Assembly: GCF_000330885.1 (NCBI RefSeq)
Contig: NC_020060.1
Span: 62,001-126,000, forward strand
Direction of reading: 5' to 3'
Origin: Rhizobium tropici CIAT 899
GTDB taxonomy: Bacteria > Pseudomonadota > Alphaproteobacteria > Rhizobiales > Rhizobiaceae
DNA length: 64,000 nt
Of the stretch, positions 35,669 through 44,842 are shown piece after piece (the first letter of the stretch is position 1; every line of letters begins with the position of its first letter). A model generated the notes under the pieces. That model did no database searches and was not told the DNA's origin. It saw nothing but the letters and a program-made list of their open reading frames with translations. A program made the position numbers and the translations under genes.

Positions 35669-38251
35669 CGCTGACAGTCGCCTTCATCGCGTGCCTCGGC
35701 GCCTTTTTAAAATCCAGTGCGACTGAGATGACGGCACGGTCGGTCGCCCAAGTGTCCGTCGACTGGCAAGTCCAGGCGCTGCCGGGGACAGATCATGGTG
35801 CAGTCGAGGCTGCGATCCGCTCGGCCGCGCCGGTCACTGCCGTGCAGTTGATCAACTATGCCGACATACCAAGCTTTGAGGCGAACACGGGAGGCACCGT
35901 GCAGACCACGGGTGGCGGCACGGTGCTTGGGATTGGACCGGGCTATTTCGACCAATTCCCCGGACAAGTCCGACGGCTGGTCGGGTCGGTCGATGGCAAC
36001 CTGATAGCACAGCAGACTGCCGCCAACCTGCATGTCGCGGTGGGGGATGAGGTTGTCATCCACCGTCACCAAGCACCTGATGTCAGCGTGACGATCGGCC
36101 GGCATCGTCGATTTACCGAACGCCGATGCGATGTTTCAGGCAATTGGTGTTGCGGCTGGCGCCGCACCGCAAGCCCCGCCCGACAACGTTCTGCTATTGC
36201 CGATGTCTCAGTGGCAGCAGGTGTTTGAGCAGCAAGACGCCAGCCGGCCCGATACCATTCGCACCGAGTTTCACGTCAAGCTCGATCATCATGATTTATC
36301 CTCCGACCCGGTTGCAGCGGGCATCTGGGCAACTGAGCGCGGCCACAATTTCGAGGCTCGCGCCGTTGGAACCGCGCTGCTTGCAAACAACCTGGCAGCT
36401 CGATTGGAGGCAGTCCGCGAGGATGCCCTCTATGCGCGGCTGATTTTCCTGTTCCTCGGCGCGCCTGGGGCCATCCTCGCCATCCTGCTGACGCTTGCCG
36501 TAGCTGGAGCGGGACGGGACAAACGCCGGCGCGACCAGACGTTGCTGCGCTTGCGGGGGGCAACGGTCGATACAGTTCTTCGCCTGGCTACCGCTGAAGC
36601 AGCAGTTGCGGGTGTCGGGGGTGCGATCCTCGGTATTCTGCTTGCTGCTCTTGCCGCGCATTTCATCCTCGGGATGGTGCTCTTGCGGGCCGCAGCTGCT
36701 CCTTTGCTCAGCGCTGTGGCGGTGGCCGGGATCGCGCTTTCGCACGCAGCGATCCTGATCCCCGCGTGGCGCGATACCCGCGGTTCGACCGTTGTGGCCG
36801 CGCGGCGGCCAATCGGTAATGATCGCGCACCGCTTTGGGCCCGCTTCTATCTCGACCTGGTGTTACTGGTGCTCGCTGCGACGCTCTACTGGCGTTCGGC
36901 AGCCAGCGGATACCTGGTTGTTCTTGCGCCGGAAGGTGTGGCAGCGGCTGCGGTCGACTACACCGCCTTCCTCGCCCCTTTGCTGCTCTGGACTGGCTTG
37001 GCGCTATCGGCCATGCGGCTCGTTGGGGCAGTGCTGCAGCAAGGCCGGCCGGTGATCGCCAAGGGCTTGCGGCCCGTCGCCGGTCGTCTCGCGGATGTGG
37101 TGGCCGCAACAATTGGACGGCAAGGTCCGCGACTGACTGCTGGCATCGGCCTGGCTGCGCTTGCCTTTGCCTTCGCCGCATCGACCGCGATTTTCAACGC
37201 CACCTACGAAGCTCAGGCCCGGGTTGACGCTGAACTGACCAACGGGGCTGACATCACCGTCACAGGCACATCCGCCACGCCCGCATCCCAGGCGCTCGAG
37301 CGTCTTTCCAAGCTGCCGGGCGTCGCGGCGGCCCAGCCGATGCAACATCGATACGCTTACGTCGGAACCGACCTTCAGGATCTCTACGGCATCGATCCGA
37401 TGCGCATCGGGACAGCCACGGCGATGTCCGACGCCTATTTTGCCAATGGCGACGCCACGGCGACACTCACCGACCTCGCACAAACGCCGGACGGCGTGCT
37501 GGTATCGCAGGAAACTGTGAACGACTATCAGCTCAGTCGCGGCGACGGCATCAATCTTCGCCTGCAAAACACGGCCGACCACCAATATCATGTCGTGTCC
37601 TTCCACATTGTCGGCGTGGTGCGCGAATTCCCGACTGCACCCAAGGATTCGTTTCTGGTTGCCAACGCCGCTTATATTGCGCAGCAGACAGGTTCCGCGG
37701 AAAGTGAGATCGTTCTTATTAGGACTAACGGCGATCCGGCCCGGATCGCACGGGCCGCCCAAAGCGCGACTGCGGGTCTTCCTGGGCTCAAGGTCAGTCA
37801 GATCGGTGATGCGGTTGCCTTGATCGGGTCGAGCCTCACCGCGGTTGATCTCGCCGGTTTGACAAGGCTTGAGCTGATCTTCGCGTTGGTCATGCTGGCC
37901 GCCTCGAGCGGATTGGTGCTTGGCCTCGGCTTTGCCGACCGCGAGCGCTCCTTCGCAGTCCTCGTCGCGCTCGGGGCCCGACCAAAACAACTCGGTGCGT
38001 TCGTTTGGAGCGAGGCCGCACTGGTCATCGGTAGCGGCATGGTCCTGGGTCTCCTGGTTGGCGCCCTGATTGCCTATGTGCTCGTCAAGCTGCTGACCGG
38101 CGTGTTCGACCCGCCGCCCGATGTGCTTTCCGTGCCTTGGCTCTATCTCGCTGCCCTCATCGTGACGGCCGCCGGCGCGGCTTTGCTGGCCGCGACGGGC
38201 GAAGCGATGCGCAGCCTTGAACACGTCACCGAGAAGCTTAGAGGTGAATGA
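35596..38251 (+). pseudogene. FtsX-type ABC permease, frameshifted near 36100
   Basis: The N-terminal frame (ATG 35596 after GGGAGG) has TM1 RLVGTIGGVALTVAFIACLG and runs to DVSVTIG. The second frame resumes with AGIVDLPNADAMFQAIG and continues to 38251 with the remaining membrane and periplasmic domains. One extra G or C in ATCGGCCGGCATC breaks the frame; ATCGCCGGCATC would restore VTIAGIVDLP and a protein of about 884 residues with two FtsX domains. It is either a true mutation inactivating the exporter or a sequence error. Confidence 0.85.
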
Positions 38252-38333
38252 GGACGGGCGTTGCTTAGCAAGACCATGCTGCCATTGTGAAAGTTTGCAG
38301 AGATGGGGCTGAAACCATGAAAGGAAAACGAGA

Positions 38334-38585
38334 ATGAAAACGCAAATGCTTATAGTCGCGATATTGGTGCTGGCGCCGATCAGTACGGCATTCGCTGCCC
38401 AGGCGTCCGGCACGATCACTGCAATCAGCAAGAATGCCGATACGATCACGCTGTCGGACGGCAAGACTTACGTCCTGCCCGAAGGGATCGAAGACACCAA
38501 ACTCCGCGTCGGTGAGAAGGTCCAGCTAACCTATGTGGATAAGGGTGGTAAGGCGGTTGTCTCGCGTCTCGTTCCGCAAAAATGA
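38334..38585 (+). CDS. DUF1344 exported small protein
   Basis: An 83-residue protein with a signal peptide (residues 1-22, cleavage after AFA). The DUF1344 core begins ASGTITAISKNADTITLSDG and continues LRVGEKVQLTYVDKGGKAVV, an OB-like beta pattern. The family is small, periplasmic and common in Rhizobiales, with no established function. It lies 83 bases after the permease and is followed by a strong hairpin, so it may be the last gene of the 33696 operon. Confidence 0.88.
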   Translation: MKTQMLIVAILVLAPISTAFAAQASGTITAISKNADTITLSDGKTYVLPEGIEDTKLRVGEKVQLTYVDKGGKAVVSRLVPQK

Positions 38586-38590
38586 ACATT

Positions 38591-38621
38591 GCGGCGGCCG
38601 GTGGCATTACCCGGCCGCCGC
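38591..38621 (+). terminator. Perfect 11-bp stem hairpin after the DUF1344 gene
   Basis: GCGGCGGCCGG (38591-38601) pairs perfectly with CCGGCCGCCGC (38611-38621) around a 9-base loop. It starts 6 bases after the stop. There is no T run, so it may be a weak terminator or an mRNA-stabilising 3' structure. Confidence 0.6.
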
Positions 38622-38826
38622 ACACGGTTGATTACTATCGGTGTTACGTCAGCATCCGCTCTAATTCTCAGCTAATTAAACCCGCGTAGTCAGAACAGGC
38701 CAGCCGAACGCCGCCGGCAAAAGAGCGAACACATCGCGCTGCCACCGCAGTCGCGCCATTCAACCGGCGCGGGGCGACATTGAAGTGACGCCTTCCTTGC
38801 AAGACTAAATTCGGGGGAATCCACTG

Positions 38827-39216
38827 ATGAGACAGATCTTTCTTGTCATCGCGCTCATTGCCGCCCCGGTAGCGGCCTTCACGAGTTTTGAACTCTACGC
38901 CAACAATGCGCCCGCCAAAGCGGCGAATCTAGGCGATCTATCATCGTTCAAAGCCATCGTCGCCGACGTTCAGACCCTCGCTTCCAAGGGAGATCTGTCG
39001 GCCGCCGCAAAGCGCATTACCGACTATGAGACGGCCTGGGACCAGGCCGAGACCGCGATCCGTCCGATAAACCCGAACGACTGGAACAACATTGACACTG
39101 CCTCCGACGCGGCGCTGAAGGCGCTGCGTCAATCCCCTCCGTCGGTTGATAAAGTCAACAAAACGCTCGCAGCCCTCATGGCGGTTCTCAACAATCCGGC
39201 CCAGCCTGCTCGATAG
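38827..39216 (+). CDS. Secreted small helical protein of unknown function
   Basis: A 129-residue protein with an N-terminal signal or anchor (MRQIFLVIALIAAPVAAFTS). The rest is mostly alpha-helical, including LSSFKAIVADVQTLASKGDL, KRITDYETAWDQAETAIRPI and VNKTLAALMAVLNN. It resembles small periplasmic helical proteins found near COG4705 genes in rhizobia. I cannot assign a function. The next gene, 75 bases downstream, encodes a COG4705 membrane protein, so the two are probably co-transcribed. Confidence 0.75.
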   Translation: MRQIFLVIALIAAPVAAFTSFELYANNAPAKAANLGDLSSFKAIVADVQTLASKGDLSAAAKRITDYETAWDQAETAIRPINPNDWNNIDTASDAALKALRQSPPSVDKVNKTLAALMAVLNNPAQPAR

Positions 39217-39290
39217 GCAGCGTCGGATCGCGTTACCTCACGTCAGAATTGCCCAATGGGACGTTCAACGCTCGTTCAAGGAGACTCGTG

Positions 39291-40130
39291 ATGTCTGCAC
39301 CGATTGCCAAGGCTGTCGTTTATAATCGTGTTCCCCGCGTCACGGCCGATTTCTGGCTTATTAAGCTGATGGCCGTTACGATGGGTGAAACGGCGGCCGA
39401 CTATCTCAACGTGCGAATGGGTCTAGGGCTCACGGCGACATCGCTGGTTATGTCCGCTATTCTGGCCGTCGCATTGGTATGGCAGTTTGCGCAGAAGAAA
39501 TATGTTCCCGCTGCCTACTGGCTTTCCGTAGTGCTGATCAGCATCGTTGGTACGTTGATCACCGACAACCTAGTCGACAATTTCCATGTGCCGCTGCTGG
39601 CTACGACGATAGCGTTCTCGGTCGTCCTGGCGCTGACGTTCTTGCTGTGGTTTCAAGCGGAGCGGACGCTTTCGATCCACTCGATATTCACTGTGCGGCG
39701 TGAGGCCTTTTATTGGCTCGCTATCCTGTTCACCTTCGCGCTCGGCACGGCTGCGGGCGATCTGGTGGCGGAGAAATTCGCGCTCGGATACCTGGCTACC
39801 GGCATCTTGTTTGGGATGATCATCGCCTCGCTCGCAATCGGCTACTTCTTCCTCGGTCTCGATCCGATCCTTGGCTTCTGGCTGGTCTATATTTTGACCA
39901 GACCCCTTGGTGCCTCGTTCGGCGACCTGATGTCTCAGCCAGCGCAATATGGTGGCCTGGGCCTGGGCACTATCGTGACAAGCGCAATTTTCCTTGCTGC
40001 GATCGTGACGATCGTCGCCTTCATGAGCGTGCGGGGCGAAGGCGAGGAACTCGCTGAAATCAACGAGGATGGAAAATTCGGAAAGCCCGGCCAGCGCGAG
40101 AGGCTTACGGTTGCCCGAGAAGAGCGTTAA
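39291..40130 (+). CDS. COG4705-type integral membrane protein
   Basis: A 279-residue protein with about eight transmembrane helices arranged as four similar pairs. Repeated elements are MGETAADYLN, ITDNLVDNF, GTAAGDLVAEKF and LGASFGDLMSQP, each with an acidic residue in a conserved GxxxxD context. This repeat pattern defines the COG4705 family of predicted membrane-anchored proteins with unknown function. AAGGAG before the ATG at 39291 sets the start. Conserved acidic residues in the membrane suggest ion transport; that is inference. Confidence 0.85.
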   Translation: MSAPIAKAVVYNRVPRVTADFWLIKLMAVTMGETAADYLNVRMGLGLTATSLVMSAILAVALVWQFAQKKYVPAAYWLSVVLISIVGTLITDNLVDNFHVPLLATTIAFSVVLALTFLLWFQAERTLSIHSIFTVRREAFYWLAILFTFALGTAAGDLVAEKFALGYLATGILFGMIIASLAIGYFFLGLDPILGFWLVYILTRPLGASFGDLMSQPAQYGGLGLGTIVTSAIFLAAIVTIVAFMSVRGEGEELAEINEDGKFGKPGQRERLTVAREER

Positions 40131-40313
40131 CGCGGGTTTGGCAGGGCAGGCACGTTTCATGTAATCGACCAGTCGCAAATTCACCCCATGCCTTAAAAGG
40201 CGATCGGGCAGTGTCTCAAGAGTGGGAAACTTCGTCGCTGCTGCCTCGATAATTCACCATCGGAGGTGCTGTTTCGGCGCAGGCTTCCGGAGCCGCTCTC
40301 GCTTGCCGCAATC

Positions 40314-41189
40314 ATGGAAAAATCCCGTAGAGCCGAGACCATGCCCGAAACAGACCTTGCGCGTCTATCCCTGAAGGTTTTCGTCATCAATCTCGATCGC
40401 GCCGTCGACCGCATGTCGCACATGCGGGAGATGCTTGATCGCCTTGAGATCCCGTTCGAGCGAGTGACGGCAATCGAGGGGCGGGCGATCGTTTTACCCA
40501 TCAGAGAATTCGACGAGATTGGATACCGCGTTCTCCACGGCAGGAAACCCAACCCCGCAGAGATCGGCTGCTATCTCAGCCATATCGAATGCGCCCGCCG
40601 ATTTCTCGAAACGGAAAATGCCTTCTCCCTCATATTGGAGGACGACCTCAAGCTTCCCTTCGATCTCATCAACATTCTGGAAGGTGCGATCCGGGCGGAA
40701 AGCGATTGGGACATTCTGCGCCTGTCGACGGTCAGCAGCGGCAGGAAATACGCCTTCCGTGCCCTGGATGGCCACCGCTGCCTTGCGATCGCTCTCACCA
40801 GAGAAAAGGGCTCAGGCGCGTATCTGATCAACCGTGCAGCGGCGCGATGGTTCCTCAACGCATTGCTACCGATGCGGCTTCCCTTCGACCTTGCATTCGA
40901 TCTCGAATTCCTAGCCGGGCTCAAATCCGCTTTCGTTTACCCCCTACCGATCAGTCAGGATCTCCACGTGCCATCGCAGATACAGGGCAATCGCGGAAGC
41001 TTTCATCTGTCGCGATGGCGCTATGCGAGCGTCTTGCCGTTCCGGGCTGGGCTAGAAATCGCGCGCGCGCTCATGCGAACGTCCCGGCTGTGTTTCCTCA
41101 GGCTACGCCTAGTCGCGACGTTCGCCCAAGCGCGGCGCAGCCTTGCCCTATTCTGTCGGAAAAATCGTCGAAAGACGAATGCACGCTGA
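40314..41189 (+). CDS. Glycosyltransferase family 25 (LPS biosynthesis type)
   Basis: About 291 residues. The GT25 opening is KVFVINLDRAVDRMSHMREM, followed by FERVTAIEGR, GCYLSHIECARRFLE and the probable donor/metal motif LILEDDLKLP. These enzymes usually add galactose to lipooligosaccharide or other surface glycans, on the cytoplasmic face. Start choice is uncertain: GTG 40266, ATG 40314 and ATG 40341 are all in frame, and none has a strong ribosome site. No other surface polysaccharide genes lie nearby. Confidence 0.85.
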   Translation: MEKSRRAETMPETDLARLSLKVFVINLDRAVDRMSHMREMLDRLEIPFERVTAIEGRAIVLPIREFDEIGYRVLHGRKPNPAEIGCYLSHIECARRFLETENAFSLILEDDLKLPFDLINILEGAIRAESDWDILRLSTVSSGRKYAFRALDGHRCLAIALTREKGSGAYLINRAAARWFLNALLPMRLPFDLAFDLEFLAGLKSAFVYPLPISQDLHVPSQIQGNRGSFHLSRWRYASVLPFRAGLEIARALMRTSRLCFLRLRLVATFAQARRSLALFCRKNRRKTNAR

Positions 41190-41335
41190 GCGGCAGATCG
41201 CAAATGCCTATCCGGAGGTGGCCGGCCGTAATGAAGCGTGCACGATTTGCGGATGAACAGACCCCGGAATGCTGAGTGGCCAGGAGACCGGACAGCGCGA
41301 GAACAATGCCGGCCTTTCCCTTCAGGCGGGATGCC

Positions 41336-42737
41336 TCACATTCTCAGTGAATATGATTTGCCCGCACGTTGTCCCGCGATCGACGCGGCCGGAGCCGTTA
41401 CAAGGCGAATGCGCGTACCGATCTTTGGAGAGGTGATTTCAAGATGCATGCCATGCAGTCTTGCAATTGCCGAGACGAGACTGAGGCCCAGGCCATTGCC
41501 GGGAGTATGCCGGCTCTTCTCGGCTCTATAGAAACGGCGGAGCACGGCGTCGGCATCCTCTGAGCGGATTCCTATGCCGGTGTCCTCCACCGTGACGGAC
41601 ACATGGTGGCCATCGCCTTCGACCTTAACGAGCGCTAGTCCGCCCTTTGGCGTGAACTTGATCGCGTTGTCGATCAAGTTGGCTATCGCTTCGAAAATGA
41701 GGTTGGGATCACCAGAAATGATGGCTGGCTCGTCGGTGCTCGATTGGTACGAAAGAATGATACCGGCTTCATCGGCGGCAGGCTCGAAGAACTCAACCGC
41801 ATCGCTTGCAACTGCTTTCAGATCGATGTCTATGAAGCCAGACCGCCTCAGCCCGTCTTCTACCTCCGAGATTCGCAAAAGCGCACCAAACGTCTTATGG
41901 ATGCCGCGTATTTCGTCAAGCGCTTCATCGATATAGCCGTGATATTCATCGATATTGGTCGCGCGCCGACGTGCACGCTCAAGACTGCCCAGTAGGCGGG
42001 TGAGCGGGGTGCGCATATCGTGGGCGATATTGTCGCAAACGCCCTTGACTTCTTGCATCAGGCGCTCGATTTCGTCGAGCATTTCATTGACCACTTTGGC
42101 GAGGCGATCGATGTCGCCGCCAGCGCGGCCTGTCGGCAGTCGCTGTTTGAGGTCTCCCTTCATGATTTGCGCGGCCGCATCGGACATTGCGTCCAGCCGA
42201 CGAACCGCGCCGAAGCCGACAGCAATTGCGCCTGCAAGTCCCAATATCGCGGTTGTGAGCGATGCGAACAGCGTCGCGTTTTCGAGGCGTTCGCGAAATT
42301 CGCGCTGCTCATGGAGACTTTGCGCGATGAGAATGGAGCTGCCGTCTGCACGGCGATGCAGCAATCCTCTGTAATGATCTTTCTTTGCGGCGCTGCGGTC
42401 GGCGAAATCGAAGGGAGTGTACAAAAATAGGTCGTTCTGGAAAGGCCAGGGGGACTCCTGCAACAAGCTTGCCGCTTTGGTCGAAGAGCGAAAAGGGCCG
42501 TTCGGTGGTCGTCAAATCCCGGCTTCGGGCGGATAGGCGTGAAACGATCTCGTTGGCGGGTAGGCTTTGAAGCGACTGCATTTCGCGCGTAAGCCATTCA
42601 TCGCTTCTCTGGTCGAGAAAGCTCTGCATCTGCCAATCGACGAACAGAAACAGCGCACTTGCCGCCGCGCCGAACACAAGCAGGAAGGCAACCGCCAATC
42701 GGAAGCCGCTCGTCCTGAAAAGTTCAATCAGTCGCAT
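41336..42737 (-). pseudogene. HAMP sensor histidine kinase, frameshifted near 42440
   Basis: The N-terminal frame (ATG 42737) gives TM1 FRLAVAFLLVFGAAASALFL and a periplasmic part to LVAGVPLAF. The other frame continues QNDLFLYTPFDFADR, then TM2, HAMP, HisKA (CDNIAHDMRTPLTRLLGSL) and ATPase motifs DNAIKFTPKGG, DTGIGI and GNGLGLSL, ending at 41336. A one-base indel near 42440 (CCTTTCCAG) would join them. It overlaps its response regulator gene by 14 bases. Without repair the kinase domain is cut off from its sensor. Confidence 0.82.
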
Positions 42738-43407
42738 CGAGAACATAACCTGAGCCACGAAGCGTTCGGATCAGGGGCGCAAGCCCAGGCAGATCCAGCT
42801 TCTTACGAAGCTTGCTGATATGCACGTCGATGACATTCGTCGCCTCGCCGTAGCGGTAGTGCCAGACTTCTTCGAACATCATCGTGCGAGTAACGATCTG
42901 ACCTGAGTGCCGGGCGAGATATTCAAGCAACTGATATTCCCGTGGTAGAAGATCGATTGCGGTACCCGCCCGGCTGGCGGTATGCGTCAGGAGATTGATT
43001 TCAAGATCGCCGACTTTGAGAACCGTCTCCTGAGCCGTGTTGGTTCGCCGGCGCATGAGGACATCCAGCCGCGCCGTCAGCTCGAGCGCTTCAAATGGCT
43101 TCGTCAGATAGTCGTCGCCTCCAGCCTTGAGACCGCGTACCCGTTCGTCAACCGCTGAAAGCGCGCTCAAAATCAGGACCGGGGTTTGTACCGAAGCTGC
43201 CCGCAAGGCAGAGAGCATTGCGAGCCCATCAAGGGTGCCGGGCAGCATGCGATCGAGCACGATGGCGTCAAATGTGCCGGAAATCGCCTTGACCAGCCCA
43301 TCGCGACCATCGGCCGACTGTGTAACGGTGCAGCCGTGGTCCACAAGTGCCGCCTCGATTTCCGACGCTGTCCCCAGGTCGTCCTCGACCACGAGTATCT
43401 TCGACAC
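42724..43407 (-). CDS. OmpR-family response regulator
   Basis: A 227-residue regulator starting at a GTG (43407) preceded by GGAGG; the longer upstream frame is not protein-like. The receiver has VVEDDLG, phospho-Asp in IVLDRMLPG and Lys in DDYLTKPFEALEL. The winged helix carries LLPREYQLLEYLARHSGQIV and NVIDVHISKLRKKLD. It is paired with the frameshifted kinase downstream. It is divergent from a second, truncated regulator at 43543 that has similar receiver text, possibly an old duplication. Confidence 0.93.
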   Translation of the reverse strand: MSKILVVEDDLGTASEIEAALVDHGCTVTQSADGRDGLVKAISGTFDAIVLDRMLPGTLDGLAMLSALRAASVQTPVLILSALSAVDERVRGLKAGGDDYLTKPFEALELTARLDVLMRRRTNTAQETVLKVGDLEINLLTHTASRAGTAIDLLPREYQLLEYLARHSGQIVTRTMMFEEVWHYRYGEATNVIDVHISKLRKKLDLPGLAPLIRTLRGSGYVLDATD

Positions 43408-43542
43408 ATTTCCTCCAAGAATGCTGACTAGTTTCCGCGCAATATCTAGATAATCAATGTTGAATATTCGTTCGCCTGAACATGAAATCAATTTCATCTT
43501 CGCGAGCGCTTGGAACGACGTGCTGTCTTCAACGAGGATTGA

Positions 43543-43788
43543 ATGCGCCTGCTGGTAGTTGAAGATGATGACCGAAGTGCGGCCTATCTGAAGCGAGGCC
43601 TCTCCGAATCCGGGCATGTCGTTGATGTCGCGGGCGATGGCGAACTCGGCCTCGTACTTGCAATGGAGCTGATTTACGACGGGCTGGTGGTGGACCGACT
43701 TCTGCCGAAGCTTGACGGCATCGAGCTCGTCAGGCGCCTTCGCGAGATGAAGGTCAATGTGCCGGTGATCATGGTGAGCGCGCTGGCG
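43543..43788 (+). pseudogene. OmpR-type response regulator stub truncated by IS6-family element
   Basis: The first 82 or so residues of a receiver domain: MRLLVVEDDDRSAAYLKRGL, phospho-Asp in VVDRLLPKLDG, and PVIMVSALAG. The reading then runs into the IS at 43789. The Lys switch and the whole DNA-binding domain are missing. Text resembles CopR/CusR-type regulators. Non-functional. Confidence 0.85.
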
Positions 43789-44606
43789 GGCACTGTAGAG
43801 TTAACGTGCTCCAGCCGAAAAAAGGGCGCTTCGCTTTCGCTTATACGGTCTGCAGGCGTGCGATTTCATTCCACATCTGTGTGGCTGCTGTTCGCAGCTC
43901 ACGGTGATGGTCGGATGGAATATCGTGGCGGGGAATATAAAAGAGATTGGCAACCGGGTCATGCATGGACACAAAACGCTGGAGATGTCGGGGCGACTTA
44001 AACCCCTTCATGATCCGTTCTCGCCGCCGGATCGGTTGATGGGAATTCTCGGCCCGGTTGTTCAGCCCTTTGTGGGATCGATGTTCGACGCCTGGCATGA
44101 TGTCGCGCTTTGCCGCGCCGTAAGATCGCAGCTTGTCGGTGATCATCACTCGAGGTGATCGTCCCTGTCCTTTAAGAAGCTTTCGCATCAGGCGTTTAGC
44201 GGCCTTGGTATTGCGGCGGCTCTGCACTAGCACATCGAGGACGAAGCCATCCTGATCGACTGCCCGCCACAGCCAATGTTTCTTGCCGCCAATGGAAATT
44301 ACGACCTCATCAAGATACCATTTGTCGCCAAGCCGACCGGCGGAACGCCGCCGGATTTCATTGGCAAAGTGCCGACCAAATTTCTCGACCCAAAGGCGCA
44401 CGGTCTGGTGCGAGACATTGATCCCACGCGCGGCCAGCAAATCTTCGACCATCCGCAAACTGAGCGGGAAACGGAGATAGAGCCAGACGGCGTGAGCAAT
44501 GACTTCAGATGGGAACCGGTGACGACGATAGAGGGTATCACGAGTGGCTTGGGTCATGCCGAAAAATCGCACAGGTAAATCGCTGACCGATTAACGTTAC
44601 GATGCC
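43789..44606 (-). mobile_element. IS6-family insertion sequence
   Basis: About 818 bp. The ends are short inverted repeats: left GGCACTGTAGAGTTAA and, read inward from the right, GGCATCGTAACGTTAA. I see no matching 8-bp target duplication (GCGCTGGCG on the left, CGATCACT on the right). The element therefore sits at a deletion or recombination junction between a regulator stub and an ArdC stub, a known outcome of IS6 activity. Confidence 0.85.
43841..44572 (-). CDS. IS6-family transposase
   Basis: A 243-residue DDE transposase of normal IS6/IS26 length. Motifs are FPSEVIAHAVWLYLRFPLSL, the first Asp in KWYLDEVVISIGGKKHWLWR, the second in VMITDKLRSYGAAKRD and the Glu in NNRAENSHQPIRRRERIMKG. 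It appears intact and able to mediate cointegrate formation. Confidence 0.95.
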   Translation of the reverse strand: MRFFGMTQATRDTLYRRHRFPSEVIAHAVWLYLRFPLSLRMVEDLLAARGINVSHQTVRLWVEKFGRHFANEIRRRSAGRLGDKWYLDEVVISIGGKKHWLWRAVDQDGFVLDVLVQSRRNTKAAKRLMRKLLKGQGRSPRVMITDKLRSYGAAKRDIMPGVEHRSHKGLNNRAENSHQPIRRRERIMKGFKSPRHLQRFVSMHDPVANLFYIPRHDIPSDHHRELRTAATQMWNEIARLQTV

Positions 44607-44757
44607 CGATCACTTCTTCCGCAATACGGGGGCAGTCATCCGGCACGGCGGCAATCAAGCCTACTATTCTCCGGTTATGGACTACATCCAGATGCCGCCC
44701 TTCGAGGCCTTCCGCGATGCTGCCGGGTACACGGCCGTCTTAAGCCATGAGGCGACC
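44607..44757 (+). pseudogene. ArdC-like antirestriction protein fragment
   Basis: About 50 residues: DHFFRNTGAVIRHGGNQAYY, then DYIQMPPFEAFRDAAGYTAV and LSHEATH. This matches the C-terminal zincin-like domain of ArdC (DUF1738) proteins, ending at the HExxH zinc motif. The N-terminus is cut by the IS6 element and the C-terminus by the RIT element. ArdC genes travel on plasmids and conjugative elements, which fits a plasmid or island origin. Confidence 0.8.
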
Positions 44758-44758
44758 C

Positions 44759-44842
44759 ATTATGCCGTAAGCCAGATTATGCCGCATGGCCGATTTTCAG
44801 AGCGGGGTCCCGCCCCCTCAGCCATGCGGCGTTCGGCATAAT
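44759..44842 (+). repeat. RIT end: ATTATGCCG repeats and nested hairpins
   Basis: ATTATGCCG occurs at 44759-44767 and 44776-44784 in direct orientation and as CGGCATAAT at 44834-44842. Inside, GCCGCATGGC (44781-44790) pairs perfectly with GCCATGCGGC (44821-44830), enclosing a smaller GCGGG/CCCGC hairpin. These are likely recombinase binding sites of the element end. Confidence 0.7.

Noticed and set aside
38252..38333. Possible terminator between the permease and DUF1344 genes
   Set aside because: No stable inverted repeat found; the two genes may be co-transcribed.
37004..38464. 486-residue open frame on the minus strand
   Set aside because: It is antisense to the FtsX permease and DUF1344 genes; its composition (rich in His, Arg and Gln, few hydrophobic runs) is typical of shadow frames.
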